A program made the position numbers and the translations under genes. This document shows, in pieces, positions 55,348-63,270 of a stretch of 64,000 nucleotides of DNA. The DNA is from an uncultured Pelagibacteraceae bacterium (GTDB taxonomy: Bacteria; Pseudomonadota; Alphaproteobacteria; Pelagibacterales; Pelagibacteraceae), in contig CACMJX010000002.1 in NCBI GenBank assembly GCA_902614055.1, positions 47,291 to 111,290 on the forward strand, in the 5' to 3' direction. The notes beneath the pieces were generated by a model. That model was not told where the DNA came from and searched no databases. It was given only the letters and a program-made list of their open reading frames with translations. Position 1 is the first letter of the stretch. The number at the start of each line of letters is the position of its first letter.

Positions 55348-55372
55348 CTGAACCCGTTTATAACGGGTTCAG
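55348..55372 (+). terminator. Perfect intercistronic hairpin after the binding protein gene
   Basis: CTGAACCCGTT (55348-55358), loop TAT, AACGGGTTCAG (55362-55372) is an uninterrupted 11-bp stem. It is followed by TTAAAAAA rather than a T run and lies eight bases before the permease ATG (55381). It therefore looks like a message-stabilising or attenuating stem-loop rather than a full terminator. Confidence 0.75.
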
Positions 55373-55380
55373 TTAAAAAA

Positions 55381-56265
55381 ATGGATTTCTTAAATTCGAT
55401 ACCTGTAATGGATAGAACAGCTCTTAGGGAGCTGAAAAAGGGTATTGATTTAAGTTTTAAAGATTTTTCAAGAGCTTATGGAGATGGAATAGAAAGTTTT
55501 TTTGATCCACTACTATATTTTTTAATTTGGTTAGAAAAGTTATTAGTAAATAGTCCTTGGCCTTTAGTCATAGGAGCATTTGCTCTGTTGGCTTGGATTG
55601 GTTCAAGAAGTATTAAGCTGGTTATAGGAACTGTAATTTGTTTTCTAATTATAGGTTATTTTGGGATGTGGAAAAATTGTATGGCAACTGTTGCTATAAT
55701 TTCTGTTTCTACACTTGTCTGTATTGTTGTTGGAATACCTATTGGAGTATTAATGTCAAAATCAAGTAGAGCAGAAAAAACTATTCTACCCGTATTGGAC
55801 ATGATGCAAACGATTCCAAGTTTTGTGTATCTAATTCCAATAATTATGCTTTTGGGTATCGGAAAAGTCCCTGGTTTATTGGCAGTTTGTATTTATGCTT
55901 TACCTCCAGTAGTCAGGCTAACAAATCTTGGGATTAGAGAAGTAGATAAAGAAACACTTGAGGCAAGTGAAGCATTTGGTGCAACACCTATGCAGAAGTT
56001 AAAATCAGTTCAAATACCTCTTTCTCTACCAACTATTTTTGCAGGTATTAACCAAACAATTATGATGGCTTTAGCCATGGTAGTTATTGCATCTATGATT
56101 GGGGTAAAAGGTCTTGGAGTACCTATTTTACAAGCAATTTCAAATCAGTATTTAGCACTTGGAATGATGAATGGGCTAGCCATAGTTGCTTTAGCAATTA
56201 TCTTTGATAGGGTAACTCAGAAATATGGTGAGAGAATTCAAAAGCACAGAGGCCAGAAAAAATAG
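55381..56265 (+). CDS. Betaine-type ABC permease, ProW-like
   Basis: A 294-residue permease of the ProW/OpuAB family. After a soluble N-terminal extension it has about seven helices, with the conserved MQTIPSFVYLIPIIMLLGIGKVP region and EASEAFGATPMQKL as the ATPase-contacting loop near residues 198-211, then IPLSLPTIFAGINQTIMMALAMVVIASMIG. It imports the ligand of the preceding binding protein. The expected ATPase gene (ProV) is not beside it or elsewhere in the window, so it must be supplied from another locus. Confidence 0.92.
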   Translation: MDFLNSIPVMDRTALRELKKGIDLSFKDFSRAYGDGIESFFDPLLYFLIWLEKLLVNSPWPLVIGAFALLAWIGSRSIKLVIGTVICFLIIGYFGMWKNCMATVAIISVSTLVCIVVGIPIGVLMSKSSRAEKTILPVLDMMQTIPSFVYLIPIIMLLGIGKVPGLLAVCIYALPPVVRLTNLGIREVDKETLEASEAFGATPMQKLKSVQIPLSLPTIFAGINQTIMMALAMVVIASMIGVKGLGVPILQAISNQYLALGMMNGLAIVALAIIFDRVTQKYGERIQKHRGQKK

Positions 56266-56327
56266 CTCTGACATTTTAGCTTACGATTTTTCTAGACAGA
56301 CATTTTAAAATAAATAATTATTCAAAA

Positions 56328-57056
56328 ATGAATTTTTCATTAGAAATTGGACCTCACACAGATCTTGATACTTTACCTGAAGTTAAAGATGTTTATGTGA
56401 CTATGCTACCTGGAGGAGATTATAAAGAAACTGCGGATAAATCTGGTGACTTGGTTAAGAAAGGATTTAATCCAGTACCCCACTTCCCAGCTAGATCAAT
56501 AAATAATGAAGAAGAACTTAAAGACTACATTTCGAGATGTAAAGATTTAGGTGTGAAACAGATATTGGCTATAGGTGGAAGTAGAGACCCAGTTGGAAAA
56601 TTTGACAGCTCATATCAAATATTAGAGACAGGATTATTTGATGGAATTAAGATTGGAATTGCTGGACATCCAGAGGGTAGTCCTGATATATCCGATTCAG
56701 AATTAGAAAAAGCAATGATAGATAAAAAGCCTTACGCTGATTATATTGTAACCCAATGGTTATTAGATTCTCAGCCTATCGTTGATTTCATTTCTAAACA
56801 AACGATACCAGTTCATGTTGGAATAACTGGGCCCATGAAAATTTCAAGCTTAATAAAGTTTGCAAATATTGTAGGGGCAAAAAATTCCATTAACTTTCTT
56901 AAATCTAATTTTACTAAGGCATTAGATTTATTGAAACCTAAAGACCCTAATGATCTAATTGGGAAAGTTAAATCGCATACTGATTATTTTCACATTTATA
57001 CATTCGGCGGCTTGAAGGAAACAAACAAGTGGTTGAAGGAGAATAACTATGTCTAA
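56328..57056 (+). CDS. Methylenetetrahydrofolate reductase-like protein, MetF family
   Basis: This 242-residue protein looks like a short MetF: VTMLPGGDY near residue 25, HFPARSI, ILAIGGSRDPVG near 84-95 (equivalent to LxLxGDPP), GIAGHPEGSPD near 112-122, YIVTQWLLDSQP near 140-151 and IPVHVGITGPM near 162. MetF usually has about 290 residues. It would interconvert methylene- and methyl-THF and is placed directly before a DmdA-like methyltransferase, overlapping it by eight bases, so the pair probably handles methyl groups taken from an osmolyte. Confidence 0.82.
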   Translation: MNFSLEIGPHTDLDTLPEVKDVYVTMLPGGDYKETADKSGDLVKKGFNPVPHFPARSINNEEELKDYISRCKDLGVKQILAIGGSRDPVGKFDSSYQILETGLFDGIKIGIAGHPEGSPDISDSELEKAMIDKKPYADYIVTQWLLDSQPIVDFISKQTIPVHVGITGPMKISSLIKFANIVGAKNSINFLKSNFTKALDLLKPKDPNDLIGKVKSHTDYFHIYTFGGLKETNKWLKENNYV

Positions 57057-58407
57057 AGAATTTGACTATAGTAAGCTAAGACACGTAACATCAGTAGATC
57101 AATCTGATAGAAAAGTGCCTTATAATTTAAGACAAAGCGGACCAACAAAAGTTGAAATGTTAATTTCAACACGTGTAAGAAAATCACCATATTGGCATTT
57201 ATCAATGCAAGCTGGTTGTTGGAGAGCAACTGTATACAATCGTATTTATCATCCAAGAGGCTATGTAAAACCTGAAGATGGTGGTGCAATGGTCGAGTAT
57301 GATGCAATTGTTAATCATGTAACAATGTGGAATGTTGCTGTTGAAAGACAAATTAGAGTAAAGGGTCCTGATGCAGAAAAATTTGTAGACTATGTAATTA
57401 CAAGAGATGCTACAAAAATCTCTCCAATGAGAGCAAGATATGTAATTCTTTGCAATGCATATGGCGGCGTATTAAATGATCCCATACTTTTAAGATTATC
57501 AAAAGACGAATTTTGGTTCAGTTTATCTGATAGTGATATAGGACTTTATTTACAAGGGGTAAACTCTGATGAGAGATTTAATGTAGAAATAGATGAAATA
57601 GATGTAAGTCCGGTTCAAATTCAAGGGCCAAAGTCAAAAGCATTAATGAAAGATTTATGTGGAGATCAAGTTGATTTTGATAATATGCCTTTCTACGGTT
57701 TAGCTGAAGCTAAGGTTGGGGGAAGAAGTTGCGTGATATCTCAATCAGGGTTTTCTGGTGAGGCCGGATATGAGATATATTTAAGAGAATGTACTTTATA
57801 TGCAGAGGATATGTGGAATGCAGTTCTTGAAGCAGGAAAAAAACATAGCCTAATGGTTATTGCACCTGCACACCACAGAAGAATTCAAGCTGGAATTCTT
57901 TCTTGGGGTCAAGATATGGACAATCAACACAATCCATTCCAATGTAATTTAGGTTATCAAGTTTCATTATCCGGCAAAGGTGAATGGAATAAAAAAGCTG
58001 ACTATGTTGGAAAAAAAGCCCTTGAAAAAATGAAAGCTGATTTAAAAGCTGGACATAAACCTTATAAACTTCAATTGGTTGGATTAGAATTAGGTGGAAA
58101 GCCAATTGAGGAATACGCTCCTGATTTTTGGTTAATTTCAGATGAGGGTGGTGGGGAACCAATAGGCTTTATTACTTCACCTTGGTATCACCCTGAAAAA
58201 AAACAGAATATTGCTATGGGTTATGTACCATTTGATGGAACATTGAATGCAAATGGATTTCCAAAAGGAAAGGTAGGATCTAAGTTCAAGGTACATTTGC
58301 CAGAAAAATATTCAGAAACTCCAGGTAAACCTGTTGATGCAGTAATAGTAGATATACCATTTAAAGAATCTTACAACGCAAATACAAGAGAAGTTGTAAA
58401 AGGTTAA
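57049..58407 (+). CDS. DmdA-like THF-dependent demethylase (GcvT fold)
   Basis: A 452-residue GcvT-family protein. RVRKSPYWHLSMQAGC near residues 43-58, TVYNRIYHPRGY, NVAVERQIRVKGPDAEKF near 101 and GFSGEAGYEIYL near 232-243 follow the layout of DMSP demethylase DmdA, but it is about 80 residues longer than the SAR11 DmdA I recall and has an added N-terminal segment. DmdA moves a methyl from DMSP to THF; this relative may use DMSP or another methylated compound. The MetF-like partner, the betaine-type transporter and the divergent bhmT directon support a demethylation role. Confidence 0.8.
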   Translation: MSKEFDYSKLRHVTSVDQSDRKVPYNLRQSGPTKVEMLISTRVRKSPYWHLSMQAGCWRATVYNRIYHPRGYVKPEDGGAMVEYDAIVNHVTMWNVAVERQIRVKGPDAEKFVDYVITRDATKISPMRARYVILCNAYGGVLNDPILLRLSKDEFWFSLSDSDIGLYLQGVNSDERFNVEIDEIDVSPVQIQGPKSKALMKDLCGDQVDFDNMPFYGLAEAKVGGRSCVISQSGFSGEAGYEIYLRECTLYAEDMWNAVLEAGKKHSLMVIAPAHHRRIQAGILSWGQDMDNQHNPFQCNLGYQVSLSGKGEWNKKADYVGKKALEKMKADLKAGHKPYKLQLVGLELGGKPIEEYAPDFWLISDEGGGEPIGFITSPWYHPEKKQNIAMGYVPFDGTLNANGFPKGKVGSKFKVHLPEKYSETPGKPVDAVIVDIPFKESYNANTREVVKG

Positions 58408-58416
58408 ATAACTTTA

Positions 58417-58439
58417 AGGGAGGAGTTTGGCTCCTCCCT
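58417..58439 (+). terminator. Stem-loop after the DmdA-like gene
   Basis: AGGGAGGAG (58417-58425), loop TTTGG, CTCCTCCCT (58431-58439) form a perfect 9-bp GC-rich stem just after the stop. The next gene starts eight bases later and no T run follows, so read-through is likely and message stabilisation is possible. Confidence 0.6.
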
Positions 58440-58446
58440 AATTATA

Positions 58447-58992
58447 ATGTTCGCACAATTTTTAGAAATTTTTTTTAAATCATTAAAATTAGATAAGAGC
58501 TTATACAGAGATAATAAATACTTTGGTGAGGCTGCAATCTATTTTGCTGGTCTTGTAATGATACTTGATGGTGTGGCTGGAGCAGTAGCGGCAAATTCAA
58601 TTGTAAGAACATCAATTGGAATCTCAGGCTTGACAGCTCTTTTAACATGGTTTGTTTGGGCTATTTTTATTTTTGTAATTGGAGTAAAAATTTTTCCAGA
58701 TAAAGGGAGTAAGGTTCCTTTTAAAAAGATTTTAATAGCCGTGGGATATGCTCATGCGCCAGGTTTAATTAGGTTTTTTGCGGTAACACCTGACTTAGTT
58801 CTGCCAATTATTTTCCTTACTCAATTTTGGATTTTTGCATCTCTTATAATATCAACCAAACAAATTTTGAATTTAAAATCTAACTTGAAATCATTTGGAA
58901 TAGTATTTTTATCTTTTCTAATAATAGCTTTTCTGTCTATAACATTCATAATTAATAGAATGAATTCAATTCCAATTAGTAATATAAGCTAA
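58447..58992 (+). CDS. YIP1-family membrane protein
   Basis: A 181-residue protein with five hydrophobic segments and the Yip1 pattern GEAAIYFAGLVMILDGV, WAIFIFVIGVKIFP and VGYAHAPGLIRFF (the AP..L motif) near residues 98-110. Bacterial YIP1 proteins have no established role. It is the last gene of the plus-strand operon and overlaps the convergent CxxC gene by four bases. Confidence 0.8.
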   Translation: MFAQFLEIFFKSLKLDKSLYRDNKYFGEAAIYFAGLVMILDGVAGAVAANSIVRTSIGISGLTALLTWFVWAIFIFVIGVKIFPDKGSKVPFKKILIAVGYAHAPGLIRFFAVTPDLVLPIIFLTQFWIFASLIISTKQILNLKSNLKSFGIVFLSFLIIAFLSITFIINRMNSIPISNIS

Positions 58993-59156
58993 AAAGGAAA
59001 AACAGTTTTAGATGTTCTGCAAGATTTGCATATTTTAAAACCAGTAAGGAATAAATTTTGAGTTACACTTTCATCTTCTTTTTTACACTCTTCACAAATA
59101 TCATTTAAATCTGCTTCTAAATTCTTATTTAATTCTGTATCATATTCTTTAGTCAT
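58989..59156 (-). CDS. Small zinc-ribbon-like protein (55 residues)
   Basis: On the minus strand a 55-codon frame from the ATG at 59156 encodes two Cys pairs, CEEC near residues 21-24 and CKSC near 43-46, which fits a zinc-ribbon or rubredoxin-like knuckle. The start overlaps the stop of the 202-residue gene by eight bases, so it is coupled, and its stop lies inside the end of the convergent YIP1 gene. It is the last member of the unknown operon at 58989-62397. Function unknown. Confidence 0.8.
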   Translation of the reverse strand: MTKEYDTELNKNLEADLNDICEECKKEDESVTQNLFLTGFKICKSCRTSKTVFPF

Positions 59157-59757
59157 TATCGGTTAATCCAGCTCCTGCTGTTCGTTCCCTCGATTTATCA
59201 CTTTCATCAACATAAGTTTTTAGCGATAAATTATAAATTTCAGCCCAATCATCTTCAGTAAAACTATTTTTGTTATCTAAAAATTTTAAATTTATTTTGT
59301 CTGATTTTTCCAATACGTCTCCGGTTAGATAGTTTGAATAAATAGACTCATTAAAATTAAATAAAAATTCTTTATCATCCATCTTTAAAAAAATTCTCTT
59401 ACCAATAATTTCTGAAGTTCTACTTACAAATGATAAAAATATAAGTGGAAAAGCAATCTTATTTATTTCAATTTCATTGAACTTAGATATTAATGAAGAT
59501 TGATCAAAAAAATTTAATCCAGATAATATAGGACAATAAAAAGTCTTTGGAGTATTTAAGGCTGATATTTCGTCTATATTTTCAAAATTACTGATTTTAT
59601 AAATTTTGTAGTATTGATTTAAATTTTTAAGACCTGGTAGTCCAAACATTTCTAGTAATCGAATATTTTTTCCAACCTCCTCTGATACTCCCCAAGAAAA
59701 ACCAATAGCTTTAGATGCTTTTTTTGTAGTTACTTCTATTTCACTAAAGCTTCTCAT
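59149..59757 (-). CDS. DUF3726-like protein (202 residues)
   Basis: A soluble 202-residue protein. The N-terminal EIEVTTKKASKAIGFSWGVSEEVGK near residues 6-30 and the C-terminal end AGAGLTDND match my memory of the DUF3726 family in alphaproteobacteria, which have no known function. It lies four bases after the 551-residue gene and is coupled to the CxxC protein, suggesting that the products act together. No catalytic motif or membrane segment is visible. Confidence 0.7.
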   Translation of the reverse strand: MRSFSEIEVTTKKASKAIGFSWGVSEEVGKNIRLLEMFGLPGLKNLNQYYKIYKISNFENIDEISALNTPKTFYCPILSGLNFFDQSSLISKFNEIEINKIAFPLIFLSFVSRTSEIIGKRIFLKMDDKEFLFNFNESIYSNYLTGDVLEKSDKINLKFLDNKNSFTEDDWAEIYNLSLKTYVDESDKSRERTAGAGLTDND

Positions 59758-59761
59758 TTAT

Positions 59762-61417
59762 TTATGATTTATAAATCCATTTATCATCAAAATTATCTAA
59801 TTCGGAAGGTAATGGAGCTCCTTGGAACATGCAAATACGTAACCATTTATCTGATCTAGGATCAAACTTTATAGCCCCAAAAAATGATAATTTTAATCTT
59901 AACATATCAATTGGAACTAGTTTGGACCCAATTGTATTGTCTTGGATTTCTGAATAAGGAAACTTTTCAGCAATAAATGCTCTTCTGACAACGTGTCTTA
60001 AATGATTATTATCTTTTAAAAATTTGCCAATTTTAGAACTATTTTTTTTGGTAAATAAAGCTTCATAAAGTTTATTTATGTCTCTTGCTATTGCCAAAGG
60101 TTGTTCTAAATCAGATCCCTCATCAATATATCTGTCTCCTATTCTAGGCTCTTCTTTATTTTTTGATATAAACCAAAAGTTTTGATTATTTTCGTCTTTT
60201 AAAAAATCAATTTTAAGTATTTCAGAATATTTATTTTCTAATATGTTTCTTAAATCTTCAATAGTTCTATCGACAGGAATGTTAAAGTGCTCTTCCTCAT
60301 CAGAACTCATTTGCGTAATCAATGGATTAACTATGTTATCATATGGTTCCATCATCATAGATACAATATATTCTATACATTCATCATTTAAATTTTCCTC
60401 TGACCAGTTATAAATTTGATTAAATTGATATGAATTTTGAAATTCAAAATCTTCTTTCATAAACTTTATAAACTTTTTTAAATCTTCAATTAGACCTTTT
60501 ATTTTTTCTTTTTGAAATTCGCTATCAGTGTGCCAACTGGTTATATTCTTTAAAGATTTAATTAGGCAATTATAAAAAATATCAATCTCATTTTTAGAAA
60601 CTTGCTCTATTTCTCTTATTTGTTTCAAAGCAGTTTCTCTTGCATGTATCCAATTATTCAATAATGTTGGATGATTTACTATAAAAGGAGCCATACCAAG
60701 GCCAGTGGAATTTCCTATTCCTAATCTCCTGCTAATTGTAGGATCTAATTCTACTGCTAGTTTTGGATTTTTATTTTTTGCGATATGATTAACCTGATCA
60801 AATGTAAATTGTCTAACAAGATAAACTAGCATCATCTCTAATCTAAAAGGTCCTCTAATTTCTTCTCTATTTTTAATTCTAAACCTATCCGCTAAACCAA
60901 ATTTTCCTGATCCATAAACTGCTGTTGTTCTATATAAATAGCCAACTTTTGATAAAATGTCTTTATTAGGTTGCTCTCCATTTGATAAACTGTCAACCAC
61001 ATGTTCGAAAACTCTTACTGACTTGTTAGCTCTTGATAACGTTAATTCCTTATACGAAAGTCTGCCTACCTCTTGTTTTGGAACATTATTGTTAAGTCTA
61101 TCTATGTCTTCTTTTGATGGAATTCCATCAAACAAAGTAAAAGCAGCATCCCACTTAGTGGCTATTACTCTATCTGATCTTTCGTCATCTTTTATTTCAT
61201 TAGCAAAACAAATGAGAGAATATGTTCTTTTGTTTTTTGTAAATGAGTAAACTACTCTACCATGCCCTTTGTCATTTAGTTGAAATAAATCTCGGCTATA
61301 TTTCCAATCTTTAAATTCAGATAAAAAAGATCTTAGAAATGATAATTTTGATTGATGAAAAGATCCCAATTTAGATAGTTTCATCAAAAATTTTGGATCT
61401 CTTAATCTTATTTCCAT
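59762..61417 (-). CDS. Conserved protein of unknown function (551 residues)
   Basis: This large protein has no motif I can assign. It is mostly charged and soluble, with segments such as WKYSRDLFQLNDKGHGRVVYSF near 38-59, RSDRVIATKWDAAFTLFDGIP near 80-100, NSTGLGMAPFIVNHP near 236-250 and a C-terminal KLSFFGAIKFDPRSDKW. The first 100 residues look like an alpha/beta domain and the middle is largely helical. Its start shares a base with the M19-like gene stop. Conservation and structure prediction are needed before naming it; it is probably an enzyme. Confidence 0.85.
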   Translation of the reverse strand: MEIRLRDPKFLMKLSKLGSFHQSKLSFLRSFLSEFKDWKYSRDLFQLNDKGHGRVVYSFTKNKRTYSLICFANEIKDDERSDRVIATKWDAAFTLFDGIPSKEDIDRLNNNVPKQEVGRLSYKELTLSRANKSVRVFEHVVDSLSNGEQPNKDILSKVGYLYRTTAVYGSGKFGLADRFRIKNREEIRGPFRLEMMLVYLVRQFTFDQVNHIAKNKNPKLAVELDPTISRRLGIGNSTGLGMAPFIVNHPTLLNNWIHARETALKQIREIEQVSKNEIDIFYNCLIKSLKNITSWHTDSEFQKEKIKGLIEDLKKFIKFMKEDFEFQNSYQFNQIYNWSEENLNDECIEYIVSMMMEPYDNIVNPLITQMSSDEEEHFNIPVDRTIEDLRNILENKYSEILKIDFLKDENNQNFWFISKNKEEPRIGDRYIDEGSDLEQPLAIARDINKLYEALFTKKNSSKIGKFLKDNNHLRHVVRRAFIAEKFPYSEIQDNTIGSKLVPIDMLRLKLSFFGAIKFDPRSDKWLRICMFQGAPLPSELDNFDDKWIYKS

Positions 61418-62397
61418 TAATTAATTCCTTTATAAAAATTAAACCAATTATTTCCTAAAATTCCTTCTACTTCTTGCTTATTAAAACCAACTTTTTTTAA
61501 TCCACTTTCTAAATTATCAAACCCTCTAGCATCCAAAAACCAGTCGGGTTGTTTTGGAAATCCAGGTTTTTTTTTACTTCCCTCTCCATAATTTGTACTT
61601 TTAGACCAAGTTCCGTTTCTCATCCATTCAACAACACTGTCAGGTTGGTTCAAACATAGATCTGACCCAATACCAATATTTTTTACTTCCATTATTTCTG
61701 CAGTCTTAGCAACCATTTCACAAAAACTTTCTAATTTACAATTTGTTCCATCTTTTAAATGATGAGAATATAATGATAAACCTAAGATACCTCCACTTTC
61801 AGAAAGTTTCTTTAACAAGAAATCTGATTTATTTCTTAAAGCTTGATGCCAGAAAGAAGGATTAGCATGGGTAATTGCAATTGGTTTTTCACTTATTTCG
61901 ATCGCATCTAAAGTGCTTTTTTCTGCTGAATGAGACATGTCCACAACTATACCGACCCTATTCATCTCTTTAATTGCTTCTCTTCCAAAATTTGTGACTC
62001 CAGAATCATTTTTTTCATAACATCCTGTGGCTAGAAGAGATTGATTATTATAAGTAAGTTGCATAAATCTACAACCATGCTCATGGACTTTCTCTATTAA
62101 GTTTATATCATCCTCAATTGGTGAACAATTTTGAAAACCAAAAAAAATTGCTGTTTTATTGTCTGACTGAGCTTTTGTAATATCTTTGAATGTTTTTCCC
62201 AAAAAAATTAAATCTGAATTTTCTTCAAAAAATCTATCCCACTCTTTAACTCTTTGTAAGAATTCATCATAATCTTCGTGATATACTAGAGTAACGTGTA
62301 CTGCATTTAATCCAGCTTCCCTATTGATGAGAAAAATATCTCTAGACCAGTTACAATATTGAAGATTATCTATTCGATAGTTCATATTTAAAAACAA
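61417..62397 (-). CDS. M19 renal-dipeptidase-like protein with altered metal site
   Basis: A 326-residue TIM-barrel of the M19 family, shown by VVDMSHSAEKSTLDAI near 151-166, PIAITHANP near 171-179, NIGIGSDL near 240-247 and GILGNNWFNFY at the end. The N-terminal HxD metal motif (usually DgHnD) is replaced by DNLQYCN at residues 10-16, and the bridging Glu of the family is Gln in FFGFQNCSP near 85-93. It therefore lacks half of the usual dizinc site and may have another activity or need a partner. It is the first gene of an operon with three unknown genes. Confidence 0.85.
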   Translation of the reverse strand: MFLNMNYRIDNLQYCNWSRDIFLINREAGLNAVHVTLVYHEDYDEFLQRVKEWDRFFEENSDLIFLGKTFKDITKAQSDNKTAIFFGFQNCSPIEDDINLIEKVHEHGCRFMQLTYNNQSLLATGCYEKNDSGVTNFGREAIKEMNRVGIVVDMSHSAEKSTLDAIEISEKPIAITHANPSFWHQALRNKSDFLLKKLSESGGILGLSLYSHHLKDGTNCKLESFCEMVAKTAEIMEVKNIGIGSDLCLNQPDSVVEWMRNGTWSKSTNYGEGSKKKPGFPKQPDWFLDARGFDNLESGLKKVGFNKQEVEGILGNNWFNFYKGIN

Positions 62398-62472
62398 TAT
62401 AAGTATAATATAATTTGTCGACTAGTTTAAATTTAAAGAATATGTTAATCTATAATAATTCAAATTCGTATC

Positions 62473-62967
62473 GTGAAAAACAAAAAATATAGTCACAAGG
62501 TATCAATTGTTATGGGAAGTAATTCTGACTACTCAACCATGAAATTTTGTGAAAAAATTCTTAAATTGCTTAAAATTAATTACGAAACAAATATAGTCTC
62601 AGCTCACAGAACTCCAGAACGTATGTTTAAGTATGCAAAATCTGCAGAAAACAATAAAATTTCTGTGATAATTGCTGGAGCTGGAGGATCAGCCCACTTG
62701 CCAGGAATGATTGCGTCTCTGACAAGAATTCCAGTAATTGGAGTACCAATTGAAAGTAAAAAATTAAAAGGTCTAGATAGTTTACTATCGATAGCTCAAA
62801 TGCCAAAAGGTATACCTGTTGGAACTGTAGCAATAGGTACGGATGGAGCAATAAATGCAGCTTTGTATGCCGCATCAATTATTTCTACCTTTGATAAAAG
62901 TGTTAAAAATAATCTGAATAAGTGGCGATCTAAACAATCAAAATCAGTTAAAAAAAAACCAAAATAA
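62473..62967 (+). CDS. purE: N5-carboxyaminoimidazole ribonucleotide mutase
   Basis: A 164-residue class I PurE starting with GTG. The active-site segments are [15 protein letters not shown] near residues 14-28, [13 protein letters not shown] near 43-55 and [11 protein letters not shown] near 69-79. It isomerises N5-CAIR to CAIR in purine synthesis together with PurK. The C-terminus ends in a Lys-rich tail. purK follows directly. Confidence 0.95.
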   Translation: MKNKKYSHKVSIVMGSNSDYSTMKFCEKILKLLKINYETNIVSAHRTPERMFKYAKSAENNKISVIIAGAGGSAHLPGMIASLTRIPVIGVPIESKKLKGLDSLLSIAQMPKGIPVGTVAIGTDGAINAALYAASIISTFDKSVKNNLNKWRSKQSKSVKKKPK

Positions 62968-63270
62968 ATGAACCAGCCAGTTTTAGGAATAATTGGAGGT
63001 GGTCAGCTAGGTAGTATGCTTTCTGAAGCTGCTAAAAAAGTAGATATAAAAACTGTAGTACTTAGTGATGATCCAGATGCGCCAGCCAAAAATTTTGTAA
63101 ATAAGTTCATATATGGAAAGTATAATGATACAAAAATTATAACAGAATTTGTTAATAGCGTTGATTTAGTTACCTATGAATTTGAAAATATACCCTTTGA
63201 TATATTAAATGAAATAAATAAATCAAAGAGTGTTTTACCCAAACCAGAAATAAATAGTTTAATAAAATGA
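62968..63270 (+). pseudogene. purK: purK fragment, truncated after about 100 codons
   Basis: The first 100 codons encode a normal N5-CAIR synthetase start: LGIIGGGQLGSMLSEAAK near residues 6-23 and VTYEFENIPFDIL near 69-81, continuing to KSVLPKPEINSLIK. The frame then stops at 63268-63270, although PurK normally has about 350 residues including an ATP-grasp domain. Sequence beyond this point is an inverted transporter gene, so the truncation is caused by a junction and not by a simple nonsense mutation. Confidence 0.85.

Noticed and set aside
57049..58407. Glycine cleavage T protein (GcvT)
   Set aside because: It is longer than GcvT, no gcvH or gcvP is nearby, and the N-terminal third follows the DmdA pattern; a DmdA-like call is safer.
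58417..58439. Full rho-independent terminator after the DmdA-like gene
   Set aside because: The stem is strong, but no T run follows and the next gene starts eight bases later, so it is listed only as a stem-loop.
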